The notes: a model not told the origin generated them from the letters alone. A DNA stretch of 64,000 nucleotides from Myxococcales bacterium (GCA_016794345.1 JAEUKE010000085.1:1-64000), one strand, 5' to 3'. Counted from the stretch's first letter, positions 1 to 9,822 are shown. Program-made: numbers and translations.

Positions 1-893
<893 letters not shown>

Positions 894-974
894 CGCGAAG
901 TCTCCTCGGCTCCTCGTTGAGAGAACGTGTTGGGGGGCGAAACGAAACTCACTGCTCGTGACGAAACTTCCGGG

Positions 975-1047
975 AGCCCACCATCGGGATTGAACCGACG
1001 ACCTCGTCCTTACCAAGGACGTGCTCTGCCAACTGAGCTAGGTGGGC
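975..1047 (-). tRNA. tRNA-Thr (anticodon GGT)
   Basis: On the minus strand this folds as a 73-nt cloverleaf: acceptor GCCCACC pairs with GGTGGGC, the anticodon stem CGTCC/GGACG encloses TTGGTAA, and the T loop is TTCAATC. The anticodon is GGT, reading ACC and ACU. The discriminator base is U, and CCA is not encoded. It is the last tRNA before tuf, matching the place of thrT in the E. coli tufB operon. Confidence 0.96.
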
Positions 1048-1048
1048 G

Positions 1049-1124
1049 TGGAGCGGGAGACCGGATTCGAACCGGCGACGTTCAGCTTGGAAGGCTGACG
1101 CTCTACCAACTGAGCTACTCCCGC
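1049..1124 (-). tRNA. tRNA-Gly (anticodon TCC)
   Basis: 76 nt on the minus strand including an encoded CCA end (1049-1051). Acceptor GCGGGAG pairs with CTCCCGC, the anticodon stem TCAGC/GCTGA encloses CTTCCAA, and the T loop is TTCGAAT. The anticodon TCC reads GGA and GGG. Only one base separates it from the tRNA-Thr(GGT) gene, so both must come from one precursor. It corresponds to glyT. Confidence 0.97.
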
Positions 1125-1165
1125 GTTTGCTGCTAGGGACGATGCCGACCGCTCGTCGTGCCCGG

Positions 1166-1248
<83 letters not shown>

Positions 1249-1341
1249 GTGCATGAGGTCTCGTGGCACTGAGGGTCGGCTGTCTCTTCGTTCGTCGCTG
1301 CTTCGTTTCCTCCTGCTGCGCTGCTTTTCGATTCGCCCGGG

Positions 1342-1415
1342 AGCTGGCGAGGGGAGTTGAACCCCTAACCCCCTGCTTACAAGGCAGGTGCTCTGCCGGG
1401 TTGAGCTACGCCAGC
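1342..1415 (-). tRNA. tRNA-Thr (anticodon TGT)
   Basis: 74 nt on the minus strand and the first gene of the tRNA-tuf cluster. Acceptor GCTGGCG pairs with CGCCAGC; the anticodon stem CCTGC/GCAGG encloses CTTGTAA, giving TGT (reads ACA and ACG). The T loop is TTCAACT. CCA is not encoded. Together with the GGT isoacceptor it covers all threonine codons except a dedicated CGT anticodon. It corresponds to thrU. Confidence 0.96.
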
Positions 1416-1560
1416 GTTTTCTCTTCCTTCTTCCGCTCCGTCACGCGCTTCGCGAGCGGCCTTTGACCCTTGCGCATCCGGCCGTCAACGCTGTTCATTT
1501 GCGCCGCCCATTATGCCCGGGAAAGTGGGCAAAATTGACGGGTCCCCCACCCCGAATCTG
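1416..1560 (-). promoter_or_regulatory. Upstream region of the tRNA-tuf operon with a possible promoter
   Basis: This stretch precedes the tRNA-Thr(TGT) gene and must hold the start of the tRNA-tuf transcript. On the minus strand a good -10-like hexamer CATAAT lies at 1510-1515, but the element about 17 bases upstream (TCAATT) is a poor -35. A TTGACG lies closer to the tRNA without a convincing -10. The exact promoter is therefore open. The leader between the candidate start and the tRNA is about 85 bases and carries no gene. Confidence 0.35.
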
Positions 1561-1738
1561 ACGATCCGGGGGGCCCCGCGGAGGTTGTCGTACTCGTCCC
1601 TGCAGTCAGCGAGAGACGAGCACCACACCATCCGGACCCGGGCTCGGTTTGCTGTCGAGCCCGCGGTGCAAGAGCGAGGCCGGAAGGGGGATGGCCTTCT
1701 AGCGCCTAGCAAAAGGCGTGTCAAGGTGAGCACTGCGA

Positions 1739-1845
1739 GAGACGTTCCATGCCGGAAAGAGGCCTCTCTCAGAAGGGTTGCGCTCGGTTCTTTCGCACGC
1801 GAGCATGCCGAACCTGAGAACTTCGTCTCAGGGGAGACGTTCCAT
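1739..1845 (+). repeat. 12-bp direct repeat and hairpin upstream of the zinc-ribbon kinase
   Basis: GAGACGTTCCAT occurs twice, at 1739-1750 and 1834-1845 (95 bases apart). Immediately before the second copy is a perfect inverted repeat, CCTGAGA (1813-1819) and TCTCAGG (1826-1832), around a 6-base loop. The block lies 60-160 bases upstream of the kinase start at 1903. It could be a protein-binding site or a leader structure for that gene. The rest of 1561-1902 shows no gene that I would support. Confidence 0.4.
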
Positions 1846-1902
1846 CGATTGCCGCGCGCCGCGGCGTGCCTCTTCAACCATCGTCCCCTGCCCCGAGAGT
1901 CT

Positions 1903-3720
1903 ATGGAGTGCCTGGCCTGCCATACCCCGAACATCGACGGGGCTCGATTTTGCGCGAAATGCGGCGCCCCGCTGCCCATCCCCAAGGCGCCCGACGCCGA
2001 TCCCCTGATCGGCAAGACGATCGGCGGGCGGTACCGAATCACCGGCATCCTCGGTGAAGGCGGGATGGGCCGCGTCTATCACGGCGAGCAGCAGATGGGC
2101 ACGAGCGTCCGGAAGGTCGCCGTGAAGACGTTGCTCTCGCAGTTCGCCAAAGACCCGCAGACCGTCGCGCGCTTCATGCGCGAGGTCGGGACCGTGAGCG
2201 AGCTCGAGCACCCGAACACGATCAAGGTCTACGACTTCGGGCAGATCGAAGGCTCCGGCGAGCTCTACATCGCGATGGAGCTCCTGCAGGGCAAGTCGCT
2301 CGACGACATCCTCGCGAGCGGCCACGGGCTCCAACCCGAGCGCGTCGATCGCATCGTCGGGCAGGTCTGCGGGTCGCTCCAGGAAGCACACGACAAGGGC
2401 ATCGTGCACCGCGATCTCAAGCCCGCGAACATCTTCCTCACGACGCGCGCCGGCGAGGAGGACGTGGTGAAGGTGCTCGACTTCGGCATCGCGAAGCGCG
2501 CCGAGTCGAAGGACACGAAGGCGGAGCAGAAGCTCACGCAGCAGGGCACGATCCTCGGTACGCCACCCTACATGAGCCCTGAGCAGTTCACCGGCAAGGA
2601 GCTCGACGCGCGCAGCGACATCTACTCGCTCGGCGTGGTCGTCTACGAGATGCTGACAGGACGGTTGCCTTACGAGGCGGACACGCCCTGGCAGTGGATG
2701 ACGCAGCACATGAGCGCGCAGCCGTTCCCCTTCGAGGCGAGCCCCATGGGCGCCAACGTGCCGCAGAAGATGAAGCAAGCGGTCATGCGCGCGCTCGCGA
2801 AGGAGCCCGCGCAGCGTCCGACGACGGCACGCGAGTTCTTCGAAGAGCTCACGCTCGGCGGGATGCGCATGAGCGTGGTCGGCCTCGGCGCGGGTGGCGT
2901 CGGCGCGATCCCGACGAACCCTGGCACGACCGGCGGGACGGCCGTGCTGACGGGCGGCGCGTTGGCGGGCGGCGCGATGGCCGGCTCGGCGAGCGGGCGC
3001 GCGGGCGGCACGCAGGTCGGCGAGCCGCTCTTCCCCGACGCGCACCCCGGCATCACCGCGCCCGCGAAGACGATGGCCGGCGACGTGGGCGGACCGCCGC
3101 CTTACGTCGGCGCAGCGCAGGGCGTGCCCACGGGCGGAGGTCAGGTCTACCCTGCGCCGCCCGCGGCCTCGCCGAGGAAGGGCGGCGGACCGAACCTGGC
3201 GATCATCGGTGTGCTCGCTTTCCTTCTGATCGGCGGCGGAGTCGGCGGCTTCTTCTACATGAAGGGCAGAGGCGGAGACGACGACGGAGGCACCGCGTCC
3301 ACGGTCAAGATGCCCGACAAGGACAAGGACAAAGACAAGGACAAAGAAGGCGACGCCTCGAGCTCCAGCGGCGGCGACAAGGCGGATTCGTCATCGAGCT
3401 CGGCGAGCGGCGGCGAAGCGTCGGCGTCGCCGAGCGCCTCGTCCCCCGTGCCCGAGGCGTCCGCGTCTGCGACGCCCTCCGCGACTCCTTCGGCGACACC
3501 GTCCACCACGCCGTCGACGACGCCGAGCACCAAGCCCACGACCGGGCCGACGACGCCGCCGCCGGCGAAACACCCGGGCTTCGATCAATGCTGCAGCCGC
3601 GTTCGCGACAAGAGCAAGCGGCAGACGTGTTTCGCGCTCAGCAACGGCGTGAAGCAGGGCAAGAGCAACCCGCAAGCGGTCCTCGGCACGATCAAAGGCA
3701 TGGGCATCCCCTGCAACTGA
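1903..3720 (+). CDS. Ser/Thr protein kinase with N-terminal zinc ribbon and C-terminal extracytoplasmic tail
   Basis: A 605-residue Hanks-type kinase. Residues 3-20 form a CxxC-x10-CxxC zinc ribbon. The kinase domain covers about residues 40-300 with the glycine loop GEGGMGRVY, the VAVK lysine, HRDLKPAN (about 168), DFG (about 192) and a GTPPYMSPEQ activation segment, so it should be active. A single transmembrane helix lies near 431-455. It is followed by an Asp/Lys run, a Ser/Pro/Thr-rich stalk and a small Cys-containing C-terminal segment (CC, C, C), which would lie outside the inner membrane. The reading frame is open back to 1513, but the ATG at 1903 begins directly at the zinc ribbon and is preferred. 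Substrates are unknown. It is divergent from the tRNA-tuf operon. Confidence 0.93.
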   Translation: MECLACHTPNIDGARFCAKCGAPLPIPKAPDADPLIGKTIGGRYRITGILGEGGMGRVYHGEQQMGTSVRKVAVKTLLSQFAKDPQTVARFMREVGTVSELEHPNTIKVYDFGQIEGSGELYIAMELLQGKSLDDILASGHGLQPERVDRIVGQVCGSLQEAHDKGIVHRDLKPANIFLTTRAGEEDVVKVLDFGIAKRAESKDTKAEQKLTQQGTILGTPPYMSPEQFTGKELDARSDIYSLGVVVYEMLTGRLPYEADTPWQWMTQHMSAQPFPFEASPMGANVPQKMKQAVMRALAKEPAQRPTTAREFFEELTLGGMRMSVVGLGAGGVGAIPTNPGTTGGTAVLTGGALAGGAMAGSASGRAGGTQVGEPLFPDAHPGITAPAKTMAGDVGGPPPYVGAAQGVPTGGGQVYPAPPAASPRKGGGPNLAIIGVLAFLLIGGGVGGFFYMKGRGGDDDGGTASTVKMPDKDKDKDKDKEGDASSSSGGDKADSSSSSASGGEASASPSASSPVPEASASATPSATPSATPSTTPSTTPSTKPTTGPTTPPPAKHPGFDQCCSRVRDKSKRQTCFALSNGVKQGKSNPQAVLGTIKGMGIPCN

Positions 3721-3746
3721 GTCGGCCGGCGGCTCGGCGCGCTTCG

Positions 3747-4055
3747 TCAGCCGCAGCGCAGCCACCTTGACGGCACCCAGGCCGAGAGGTAATCGAAGCG
3801 CACGTAGTCCCCATGCCCCCAGTCGGTCGCGGCGTTCCCTCCCCTCGCGGGGTCGCTGCAGAAACGGTGCCGGTCCTCTCGACCGGCGCCGAGCGAGTGA
3901 AAGCTGAGAACCAGCCCGGCGTCATGTCGGGTGAATGGGTCGCGCTCGACGGCGCGACCTGCGACGCCAAGCGCCCGGCGGCAGGCGTGGTCGTGGATCA
4001 CGACCGCGACCTGGTACGCCTCTGCTCGCGGCTTCGCGCCAAGGCTCGAACGCAC
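3747..4055 (-). CDS. Possible small hypothetical protein downstream of the MXAN_5187-type gene
   Basis: The gap 3721-4110 has no clear gene. The best candidate is this 102-residue minus-strand frame starting GTG, 55 bases after the MXAN_5187-type gene and on the same strand. Third positions are mostly G or C. The end of the protein (DYVRFDYLSAWVPSRWLRC) resembles the tail of an SH3-like domain, and several cysteines are present. Against it: no ribosome binding site at a normal distance (GGAGGG lies over 20 bases upstream), and other frames here are also open. It may be a gene remnant or the end of a decayed gene. Confidence 0.3.
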   Translation of the reverse strand: MRSSLGAKPRAEAYQVAVVIHDHACRRALGVAGRAVERDPFTRHDAGLVLSFHSLGAGREDRHRFCSDPARGGNAATDWGHGDYVRFDYLSAWVPSRWLRCG

Positions 4056-4110
4056 TGCCGAATCGTTCGCTGGTAACCCTCCGATCGAGATCGTCAGTCT
4101 CGGCGCACGG

Positions 4111-5625
4111 TCATCGAACGATCGGCTTGATCAGGGTCTTGCCGTCCTTGACGACGATCTCGTAGTCGACGCGCTTCGCTGCGTGTTTCGAGCGGAGCTT
4201 GTCGGCCTGCGACCGCAGGCTGTCGGCGAGCTTCTCGAAGGTGATGCCCGCGGTGGACTCGTTGCGCTCGCGACGGGTGTTGACGTACTGCGAGTAGATC
4301 TCGCGGAGGCGCTGATCGCTGATGTCCTCCCCGGACTTGGTGGGGCGCGCGGGTGCGCTCGCCCCTGCCGAGGCATTCCGCGGCGGCGGCTTCAGACCCA
4401 GCCCGCGATTGTCGCGAGTCGCGCTCTCGTTCGCAGGACCAGCCGCCTTCTCCGGCGGGGACTTCGCCGCGGCCTCGGCGGGCGGGGCCGGCTTGGGCGG
4501 AGGAGGCGGCTCGGGCGCGCTGCCGACGTCTACCTCGAGCGGCGCGGAGAGGAGCGGGCGGCGGGCGGAAGGTGGGGCGCCGGGCGCCGAAGCAGGCGCG
4601 GCAGGCACCGGTCGCGGCTGCGGCGCCGGACGCGCGCCGGGCGGCTCGGGGCCCAGCTCGACCTCGAGCGGGCTCGAGAGGAGCGGCTTGAGGGCGCCTT
4701 GCGCGCCGCTGACCTCCCCCGGCTGGAGCGTGGTGGCGATCCGGTTCAAGGCCTCGGGGTTCGCGCGACGGTTCGGCCCCCCTCCGAGACGAAGCCCTCC
4801 GCCCGACTTCCTGGGTGCCTGCGAGTCGCCGCCCGGAGGGACGGACGCACCGACCGAGGAGACGTACGGCGTGGCGTCCGGCTCGACGGGTCGAGGCTGC
4901 GCCGCGCTGGGCTGCGGCGCCGGCCCGGCGTGGCGGGCGCCGAGCTTTCCGAACGCGCCGAAGCCGGTCCGCGACGCCTGCGGCTTGGGCGCGACGCCGA
5001 CGGGGGGTACGTCGGTGATGTCGGTGCGCGGACCGTCGTCGTCGAGGTCGGGGTACACCACGCCGAACGGCACATCGGACGGAGAGGGCACGAACCCGCG
5101 GTCGGACTGCGTGCCAGCTGCCCTCTGCACGGGCGGCGGAGTCGGGGCGTCGTCGTCGAAATCGTCGACGGCCTCGATGTCGGCATCGTCGACGACCTCG
5201 TATTCGTCGGCCTGCTTCTGCGCCTGCTTCCGCCGCGCTTCCCGATCGAGCTGCGCCTCGAGGCCTTTGGCGAGCCGCTCCGCGCGCTTCCGGCCCACCG
5301 CGGTCAGCGCCTCGTCCACGCCGAAGCGCGCGGCGGCTCGCGCCAGGTCGCGCTTGAAGGTGCCGTTTTCGATCTCGCGAAGCACGCGCCCCCAGTGCTG
5401 GGACATCGTGTTGTACCGCTGAACCAGGGTCTGGAACTTGAACCGCATCGCCGTGTTGCGGATCTGTTCCTTGCGGAGGAGGAAGATGCGGCGGTCGACG
5501 TCCTTCCGGGGGATCTGCGGCTCGATCTTCTCGATGCCGCAGAAGTATTGCTCGTAGAGCGCCCGGACGCGGTCGATGCGTTCCTCGAGCTCCTCGAGGT
5601 TGGTCTGGACTTCCGACGGTTCCAT
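4111..5625 (-). CDS. MXAN_5187-family C-terminal domain protein
   Basis: A 504-residue cytoplasmic-looking protein with no signal peptide. The N-terminal 150 residues are charged and probably helical. A long disordered middle rich in Pro, Ala and Asp follows. The last 70 or so residues (around QRLREIYSQYVNTRRER and GITFEKLADSLR, ending KDGKTLIKPIVR) match what I recall of the domain first named after Myxococcus MXAN_5187, whose function is unknown. The ATG shares its A with the TGA stop of the upstream lipoprotein gene, so the two are translationally coupled. This domain is one of the pointers to a myxobacterial host. Confidence 0.85.
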   Translation of the reverse strand: MEPSEVQTNLEELEERIDRVRALYEQYFCGIEKIEPQIPRKDVDRRIFLLRKEQIRNTAMRFKFQTLVQRYNTMSQHWGRVLREIENGTFKRDLARAAARFGVDEALTAVGRKRAERLAKGLEAQLDREARRKQAQKQADEYEVVDDADIEAVDDFDDDAPTPPPVQRAAGTQSDRGFVPSPSDVPFGVVYPDLDDDGPRTDITDVPPVGVAPKPQASRTGFGAFGKLGARHAGPAPQPSAAQPRPVEPDATPYVSSVGASVPPGGDSQAPRKSGGGLRLGGGPNRRANPEALNRIATTLQPGEVSGAQGALKPLLSSPLEVELGPEPPGARPAPQPRPVPAAPASAPGAPPSARRPLLSAPLEVDVGSAPEPPPPPKPAPPAEAAAKSPPEKAAGPANESATRDNRGLGLKPPPRNASAGASAPARPTKSGEDISDQRLREIYSQYVNTRRERNESTAGITFEKLADSLRSQADKLRSKHAAKRVDYEIVVKDGKTLIKPIVR

Positions 5626-6359
5626 CAGAGCGGCGTGACCTCGATGTTGTCGAAGCAGACCCGCGCGTTCCAGTCATTCAACGCGAAATGATCGTGAGCC
5701 GCTCCCGTGAGCGGCCGTTTGTCGTCGAGCTGGAGCAAGAGGCGCCCGTCCACGAACCAGCTCACGATGTTGCCCTGCTTCCGCTCGAACTTGAAGCGAT
5801 ACCGATTGCCAGGTCGAACAGGCTGGGCGCGTGGGTCCTCGGCGGTCGCCGAGAGCTCCAGGGCCAGCCGGTCGCTCCCGTGCTCGTCCAGTCGCGCCAG
5901 CACGTGCATGGAGTTCCTCCAGCCCCCGAAGATCGCGACATAGCCGGTCGCGTCGTCGTAGGTCGCCTTGGTCGCCCCGGATCGGCCATCGCCGAAGAGC
6001 TCGATCTTCAGATCGGCTTCTTCGGAGACCGCGATGGCGTCGACCTCGACGCGGACGGCATGTGGCAGGCGACGGCGGAGCCAGATCCCGCGGTTCCGAG
6101 CGCCTTCCCCGCAGAGCGCGCCGGCTTCGATCCCCCACACGGGGGCGAGCGCGCGCCATTCGGGCCCGACGTCGACGCGCTCGAAATCGTCGCGGAAGGG
6201 CTCGGCGAGCGGAGGGTCCTGCTCGCCGGCATCCGCCTCTTCAGGCGGCAGGGCCGGCTCCTCCGGCGTCGGCGGCCCCTCGGGGACACACGCAGCGAGC
6301 GCCAGCGCGCCGAAGAGCTCTGCGTAGCGGGAGGCCCACACGGGAGAGGAGGTTACCAC
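5625..6359 (-). CDS. Lipoprotein with a concanavalin/LamG-like domain
   Basis: About 244 residues from a GTG start. An N-terminal hydrophobic segment ends in the lipobox LAAC, followed by a Pro/Glu-rich linker. Residues about 60-244 look like a beta-sandwich of the concanavalin A-like type (stretches such as DDFERVDVGPEWRALAP, YVAIFGGW, NIVSWFVDGRLLLQLDD), usually associated with carbohydrate or surface binding. A second GTG at 6341 would give a shorter signal peptide and cannot be excluded; neither has a good ribosome binding site. The stop overlaps the start of the MXAN_5187-type gene. It is divergent from lgt. Confidence 0.75.
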   Translation of the reverse strand: MVTSSPVWASRYAELFGALALAACVPEGPPTPEEPALPPEEADAGEQDPPLAEPFRDDFERVDVGPEWRALAPVWGIEAGALCGEGARNRGIWLRRRLPHAVRVEVDAIAVSEEADLKIELFGDGRSGATKATYDDATGYVAIFGGWRNSMHVLARLDEHGSDRLALELSATAEDPRAQPVRPGNRYRFKFERKQGNIVSWFVDGRLLLQLDDKRPLTGAAHDHFALNDWNARVCFDNIEVTPL

Positions 6360-6403
6360 GCGGCTCTGCTTGCGGTGCGAAACGGCTGTGCGTAAGCAGA
6401 GGC

Positions 6404-7687
6404 GTGCACCCGGTCCTTTTCCGACTGACGCTGCCCTGGCTCGGAGAGGTCCCCATCTACACCTGGGGCGTGATGCTCGGCGTCTCGCTCATCGTGGGGT
6501 GGTACCTCACGCTGGGCCGCGCGAAGGCGGACGGCTTCCCGCGCGAGATGCTGGCGAACGCCTACGTCATCACCGCGCTCGCGGCGCTCGTCGGGGCCCG
6601 GCTCCTCTTCGTGGTCACCAACCCCGACGCGTTCGAGAGCGCCTCCGTCTTCGAGCTGCGGAGCGGCGGGATGGTGGCCTACGGCGGCTTCCTCGGCGGC
6701 TTCCTCGCGAGCCTCGTCTACATGCGCTGGAAGCGCTTCCCCCTCCTCGCCTGGGGAGACATCGGCGTGCTCAGCCTCGCGTCCGGGCTCTTCTTCACGC
6801 GAATCGGCTGCTACCTCTACGGGTGCGACTTCGGCAGGCGGCTCGGGGACGGAGCGCCGCCCTGGCTCCAGAAGATCGGCACGTTCCCGCACTGGCCCGA
6901 GGGCACCGTCCAGGGCGGCGACGGCTCCGAGGCCTGGGCACATCACATCGAGAGCGGCTTCATCCCGCCCGACGGAGAAGCGTCCCTCCCCGTCCACCCG
7001 ACACAGCTCTACGAGGCCGCGATCGGGCTCGGGCTCCTCGTGTTGCTCCTCTGGCTCCGGGGTCACCAGAGGTTCCGGGGCCAGATCTTCCTGAGCTTCG
7101 TGTTCCTCTATGGCTTCGCCCGCTTCGCGCTCGAGCTCGTGCGCGACGACGCGCACCGCGGCAGCGTGCCCCCGTCGCTCCCGGCCCACCTGCTGCTCGC
7201 CGGAGCCTTCGCGCTCTTCGCTGTCGCATTCGCCGCCGGGATCGCGCCGGCGATCGAGTCGAAGTCCCTTCGCATCGCGGCGCAGGTCGCGTTCTTCGCC
7301 GTCCCGGTCCTCGCGTTCCTCGGGCTCCGCCCCGAGGCCTACGCGCTCGCGCCCGAAGCGAAGCTCTCGACCTCGCAGTTTCTCGGCCTCGCGACCGCCG
7401 GCGCCGCAGCCTGGGCATATTCCGTCTTCAGGAAGGCCGCTCTCGCCAACCCCGCCGCCGCGATGGCGCCCATCGTCTGGTCGGAGCCCGGCGAGCAGGC
7501 GGCCGCCGCCGACGAGCAGGCGCCGCAAGAGCCGCCGAGTGGAGAAGGCGAAGACGAGCCGAAGAGCGAGCCGCCGGCCGCGGAGCCGACGCCCGACGCC
7601 GCCGAGAGCCCCGAGCCGCCGGATGAGCCCGGTAACGAGGACAAGCCGAAGAAGAAGCGGAAGAAGCGCAAGAAGGCGGTCGCGTGA
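6404..7687 (+). CDS. lgt: Prolipoprotein diacylglyceryl transferase
   Basis: Transfers diacylglycerol from phosphatidylglycerol to the lipobox cysteine of prolipoproteins in the inner membrane, a step every lipoprotein in this window needs. The 427-residue protein has multiple membrane segments. It carries Lgt hallmarks: GGMVAYGGFLGG (about 88-99), RIGCYLYGCDFG, HPTQLYEA (about 197), and YGFARFALELVRDD. The start is GTG at 6404. After the usual core there is an extra roughly 80-residue tail, first Pro/Glu/Ala-rich and then Lys-rich (KKKRKKRKK), unlike most Lgt proteins and probably cytoplasmic. Its stop overlaps the next start (GTGA). Confidence 0.95.
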   Translation: MHPVLFRLTLPWLGEVPIYTWGVMLGVSLIVGWYLTLGRAKADGFPREMLANAYVITALAALVGARLLFVVTNPDAFESASVFELRSGGMVAYGGFLGGFLASLVYMRWKRFPLLAWGDIGVLSLASGLFFTRIGCYLYGCDFGRRLGDGAPPWLQKIGTFPHWPEGTVQGGDGSEAWAHHIESGFIPPDGEASLPVHPTQLYEAAIGLGLLVLLLWLRGHQRFRGQIFLSFVFLYGFARFALELVRDDAHRGSVPPSLPAHLLLAGAFALFAVAFAAGIAPAIESKSLRIAAQVAFFAVPVLAFLGLRPEAYALAPEAKLSTSQFLGLATAGAAAWAYSVFRKAALANPAAAMAPIVWSEPGEQAAAADEQAPQEPPSGEGEDEPKSEPPAAEPTPDAAESPEPPDEPGNEDKPKKKRKKRKKAVA

Positions 7688-8292
7688 GGCTGGAAGACAC
7701 CATCACGGTCGAGCTGATCGTCCGCGACCGGCGCTGCGTCTGCGTCGGCGGCTGCGACGAGGTCGCTTACAAGGTGGAGAAGCTGATCCGCTCGGGCGCG
7801 CGCGTCGAGATCTTCGCCCAGCGCTCGGCCGTCCGGCCCCGTCTCGCCGGCCTACTCAATGACAGCACGGTCATACTAACCGAGCGCGCACCGACCCCGG
7901 AGGAGCTCGAAGGCGCGGCGGTCGTGTTCCTCTCGCCCGACGAGGAGGCGCTCGGCGCCACGCTCGCGGAGCACGCCCGCCGGACGGGTGCGCTCGTCTG
8001 CACCCTCGACCGTCCGCACGCGTGCACCTTCGTCAACCCGGGGAGCGCCGACGTCTCCGGGCTGCGCGTCACGGTCGCGAGCGGCGGCGCCGCGCCGGCC
8101 CTTGTGCGACGGATGCGTGAGGACCTCGAGTCGATCCTCGGCACGCCTCGGCTCGGGGCCTTCGTGCGGAGGCTCGGTGAGCTCCGGCAATCCTTGCCGC
8201 GCGGCGCTCGGGGCGAGGCGCTGCGCGAGAAGGTCGCCGGCTTTCGCCTCGAGGGGCGGCTCGTCTTCCCTGCGTGGTGGGACGAGGCGTAA
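7684..8292 (+). CDS. Precorrin-2 dehydrogenase / ferrochelatase-like protein (Met8/CysG-N type)
   Basis: A 202-residue protein resembling the NAD-binding and dimerisation parts of siroheme synthase. VCVGGCDEVAYKVEKLI (about 17-34) is the Rossmann loop, with the middle glycine of the family GGG replaced by Cys. The segment TFVNPGSADVSGLRVTVASGG followed by APALVRRMREDLE matches the family pattern around residues 115-155. It would act in siroheme or related tetrapyrrole synthesis. The GTG start overlaps the lgt stop in GTGA, so the two are translationally coupled although functionally unrelated. Confidence 0.8.
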   Translation: MRLEDTITVELIVRDRRCVCVGGCDEVAYKVEKLIRSGARVEIFAQRSAVRPRLAGLLNDSTVILTERAPTPEELEGAAVVFLSPDEEALGATLAEHARRTGALVCTLDRPHACTFVNPGSADVSGLRVTVASGGAAPALVRRMREDLESILGTPRLGAFVRRLGELRQSLPRGARGEALREKVAGFRLEGRLVFPAWWDEA

Positions 8293-8301
8293 GCTCGCAC
8301 C

Positions 8302-9822
8302 GTGAGCACCTCCGACGACGCACCCTGGCTCGGGCGCCTCGTCGCGAGCCGTTATCGGCTCATCGCGCGACTCGGCGAGTCGAAGCTGGCGGAGGTCTAC
8401 CTCGCCAGACACGTCCTCATCGATCGGTTGAGCGCGATCAAGATCCTCCGCGACGACGTCGGCCGTGACAAGGCGCTGCGTTCGCTCTTCCTGAGGGAGG
8501 CGAAGGCGGTCAACCGGATCAACCACCCGAACATCGTGGAGATCACGGACTACGGCGAGACGGACGAGACCGCGTTCCTCGTCATGGAGTACGTGCCCGG
8601 CGAGGCGCTCTCGCGCACGCTCGCGCGTGGCGCGATCGGCTGGGAGCGCGCCGCCCACCTCGGCCTCCGCCTCGCGCTGGCGCTGTCGCGGGCCCACGAG
8701 ATGGGCGTCGTTCACCGAGATCTGAAGCCTTCGAACGTGCTGCTCGTCGCGCAGCGGGGTGGCGCTGACATCGTGAAGCTGACGGATTTCGGGCTCGCCA
8801 AGCTGCTCACGGGCGGCGGACAGACGACGGCGACGGCCGCGCTCCTGGCGACGCAGCTGAGCCCTGCTTACGTGGCGCCGGAGCTCTTCTCCTCGGGGGC
8901 GCTCGACGCCAAGAGCGATCTGTTCTCGCTCGGCGCCATTCTCTACGAATGCGCGTGTGGGGCCATGCCCTACGGCGCGGAGAGGCCGCCGCCCGGAGCG
9001 CCGCCGCCGCTCCGGCCGCTCGAGGCCATCGCCGCAGAGATCTCACCGCTCTTCGCGGACATCGTGCACCGACTGCTCGCTTGGAGCCCCGATGACCGGC
9101 CGCGCGACGCGTTCGAGGTCGTCGCGACGCTGCGCGAGGTGCTCGAGCCGACGCCAGACGCGGACCGCGATCCTCCGACCGTGCGCCGCCGCCCCCGGCC
9201 GGCGGGCAAGCCTTCGCTCCTGTCCATGCCGTTCGATCGGATCGTCCCGGTCTGCCGCCGGGCCTGGGCAGCCGTGCGGGAAGTCGCCGCCCGCGACGTC
9301 CGGCCAGGGCTCTTGGACGACCTGCGCCAGGCAGACGAGCTCTTGACCATGATCGAGCGCCTCGGCGAGACCGTCGCGGCGGACACGCGCGCGCTGGCCC
9401 TCGCTGAGGAGCGCGCGAGCGTCGTCCGCAGGGAGCTCGGCTCGCAGATCGATCAACGCGCGCTCGCCCGCTCGCGCGCCCTCGGTTGGGCGGGCTCCCT
9501 GGCCGAGCAGAGCGATCGGATCCGTTCGCAGCGGCTGTCGGGCTCCCATCGTGTCTCGACGGTGGACGCCCTGCTCTGGGAAGAAGCGACGCTCGACCTG
9601 GGTGAGGAGCAGACACGCGCGCGCGCCGCCGACCTCGCCGCGGAGATCCAGGCGCTCCGCGAGCAGCTCCGGTTGGCGAACGAGGCGCTCGAGCGAGACG
9701 GCGCAGTCCTGGCCGCGCAGCTGGAAGGTCACGTTGCGGCGCTCCGCGCCCTCGCGGTCGAGGCCTGGGCGATGCTCGAGCACATCGCCGCACCGCTCGA
9801 CCTGGCCCTGCCGATCGCGTGA
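8302..9822 (+). CDS. Ser/Thr protein kinase with degenerate glycine loop and coiled-coil tail
   Basis: 506 residues from GTG 8302, nine bases after the Met8-like gene. The kinase domain covers about 14-285 with the AIKIL lysine, HRDLKPSN, DFGLAK and APE. The glycine loop reads LGESKLAEVY instead of the usual GEGGMGxVY, so ATP binding may be altered. Residues about 350-490 are Glu/Arg/Ala-rich and strongly predicted by eye to form a coiled coil. No transmembrane segment is visible, so it is cytoplasmic. The architecture resembles the kinase at 54307-55992. A TPR/PEGA protein follows. Confidence 0.9.
   Translation: MSTSDDAPWLGRLVASRYRLIARLGESKLAEVYLARHVLIDRLSAIKILRDDVGRDKALRSLFLREAKAVNRINHPNIVEITDYGETDETAFLVMEYVPGEALSRTLARGAIGWERAAHLGLRLALALSRAHEMGVVHRDLKPSNVLLVAQRGGADIVKLTDFGLAKLLTGGGQTTATAALLATQLSPAYVAPELFSSGALDAKSDLFSLGAILYECACGAMPYGAERPPPGAPPPLRPLEAIAAEISPLFADIVHRLLAWSPDDRPRDAFEVVATLREVLEPTPDADRDPPTVRRRPRPAGKPSLLSMPFDRIVPVCRRAWAAVREVAARDVRPGLLDDLRQADELLTMIERLGETVAADTRALALAEERASVVRRELGSQIDQRALARSRALGWAGSLAEQSDRIRSQRLSGSHRVSTVDALLWEEATLDLGEEQTRARAADLAAEIQALREQLRLANEALERDGAVLAAQLEGHVAALRALAVEAWAMLEHIAAPLDLALPIA

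Noticed and set aside
1513..1902. N-terminal extension of the zinc-ribbon kinase back to 1513
   Set aside because: The extra 130 residues have no domain, atypical composition, and overlap repeats and the tRNA-tuf promoter region; the ATG at 1903 starts at the zinc ribbon.
3813..4076. 87-residue plus-strand frame in the 3721-4110 gap
   Set aside because: No ribosome binding site and no recognisable domain; the opposite-strand candidate has better composition.
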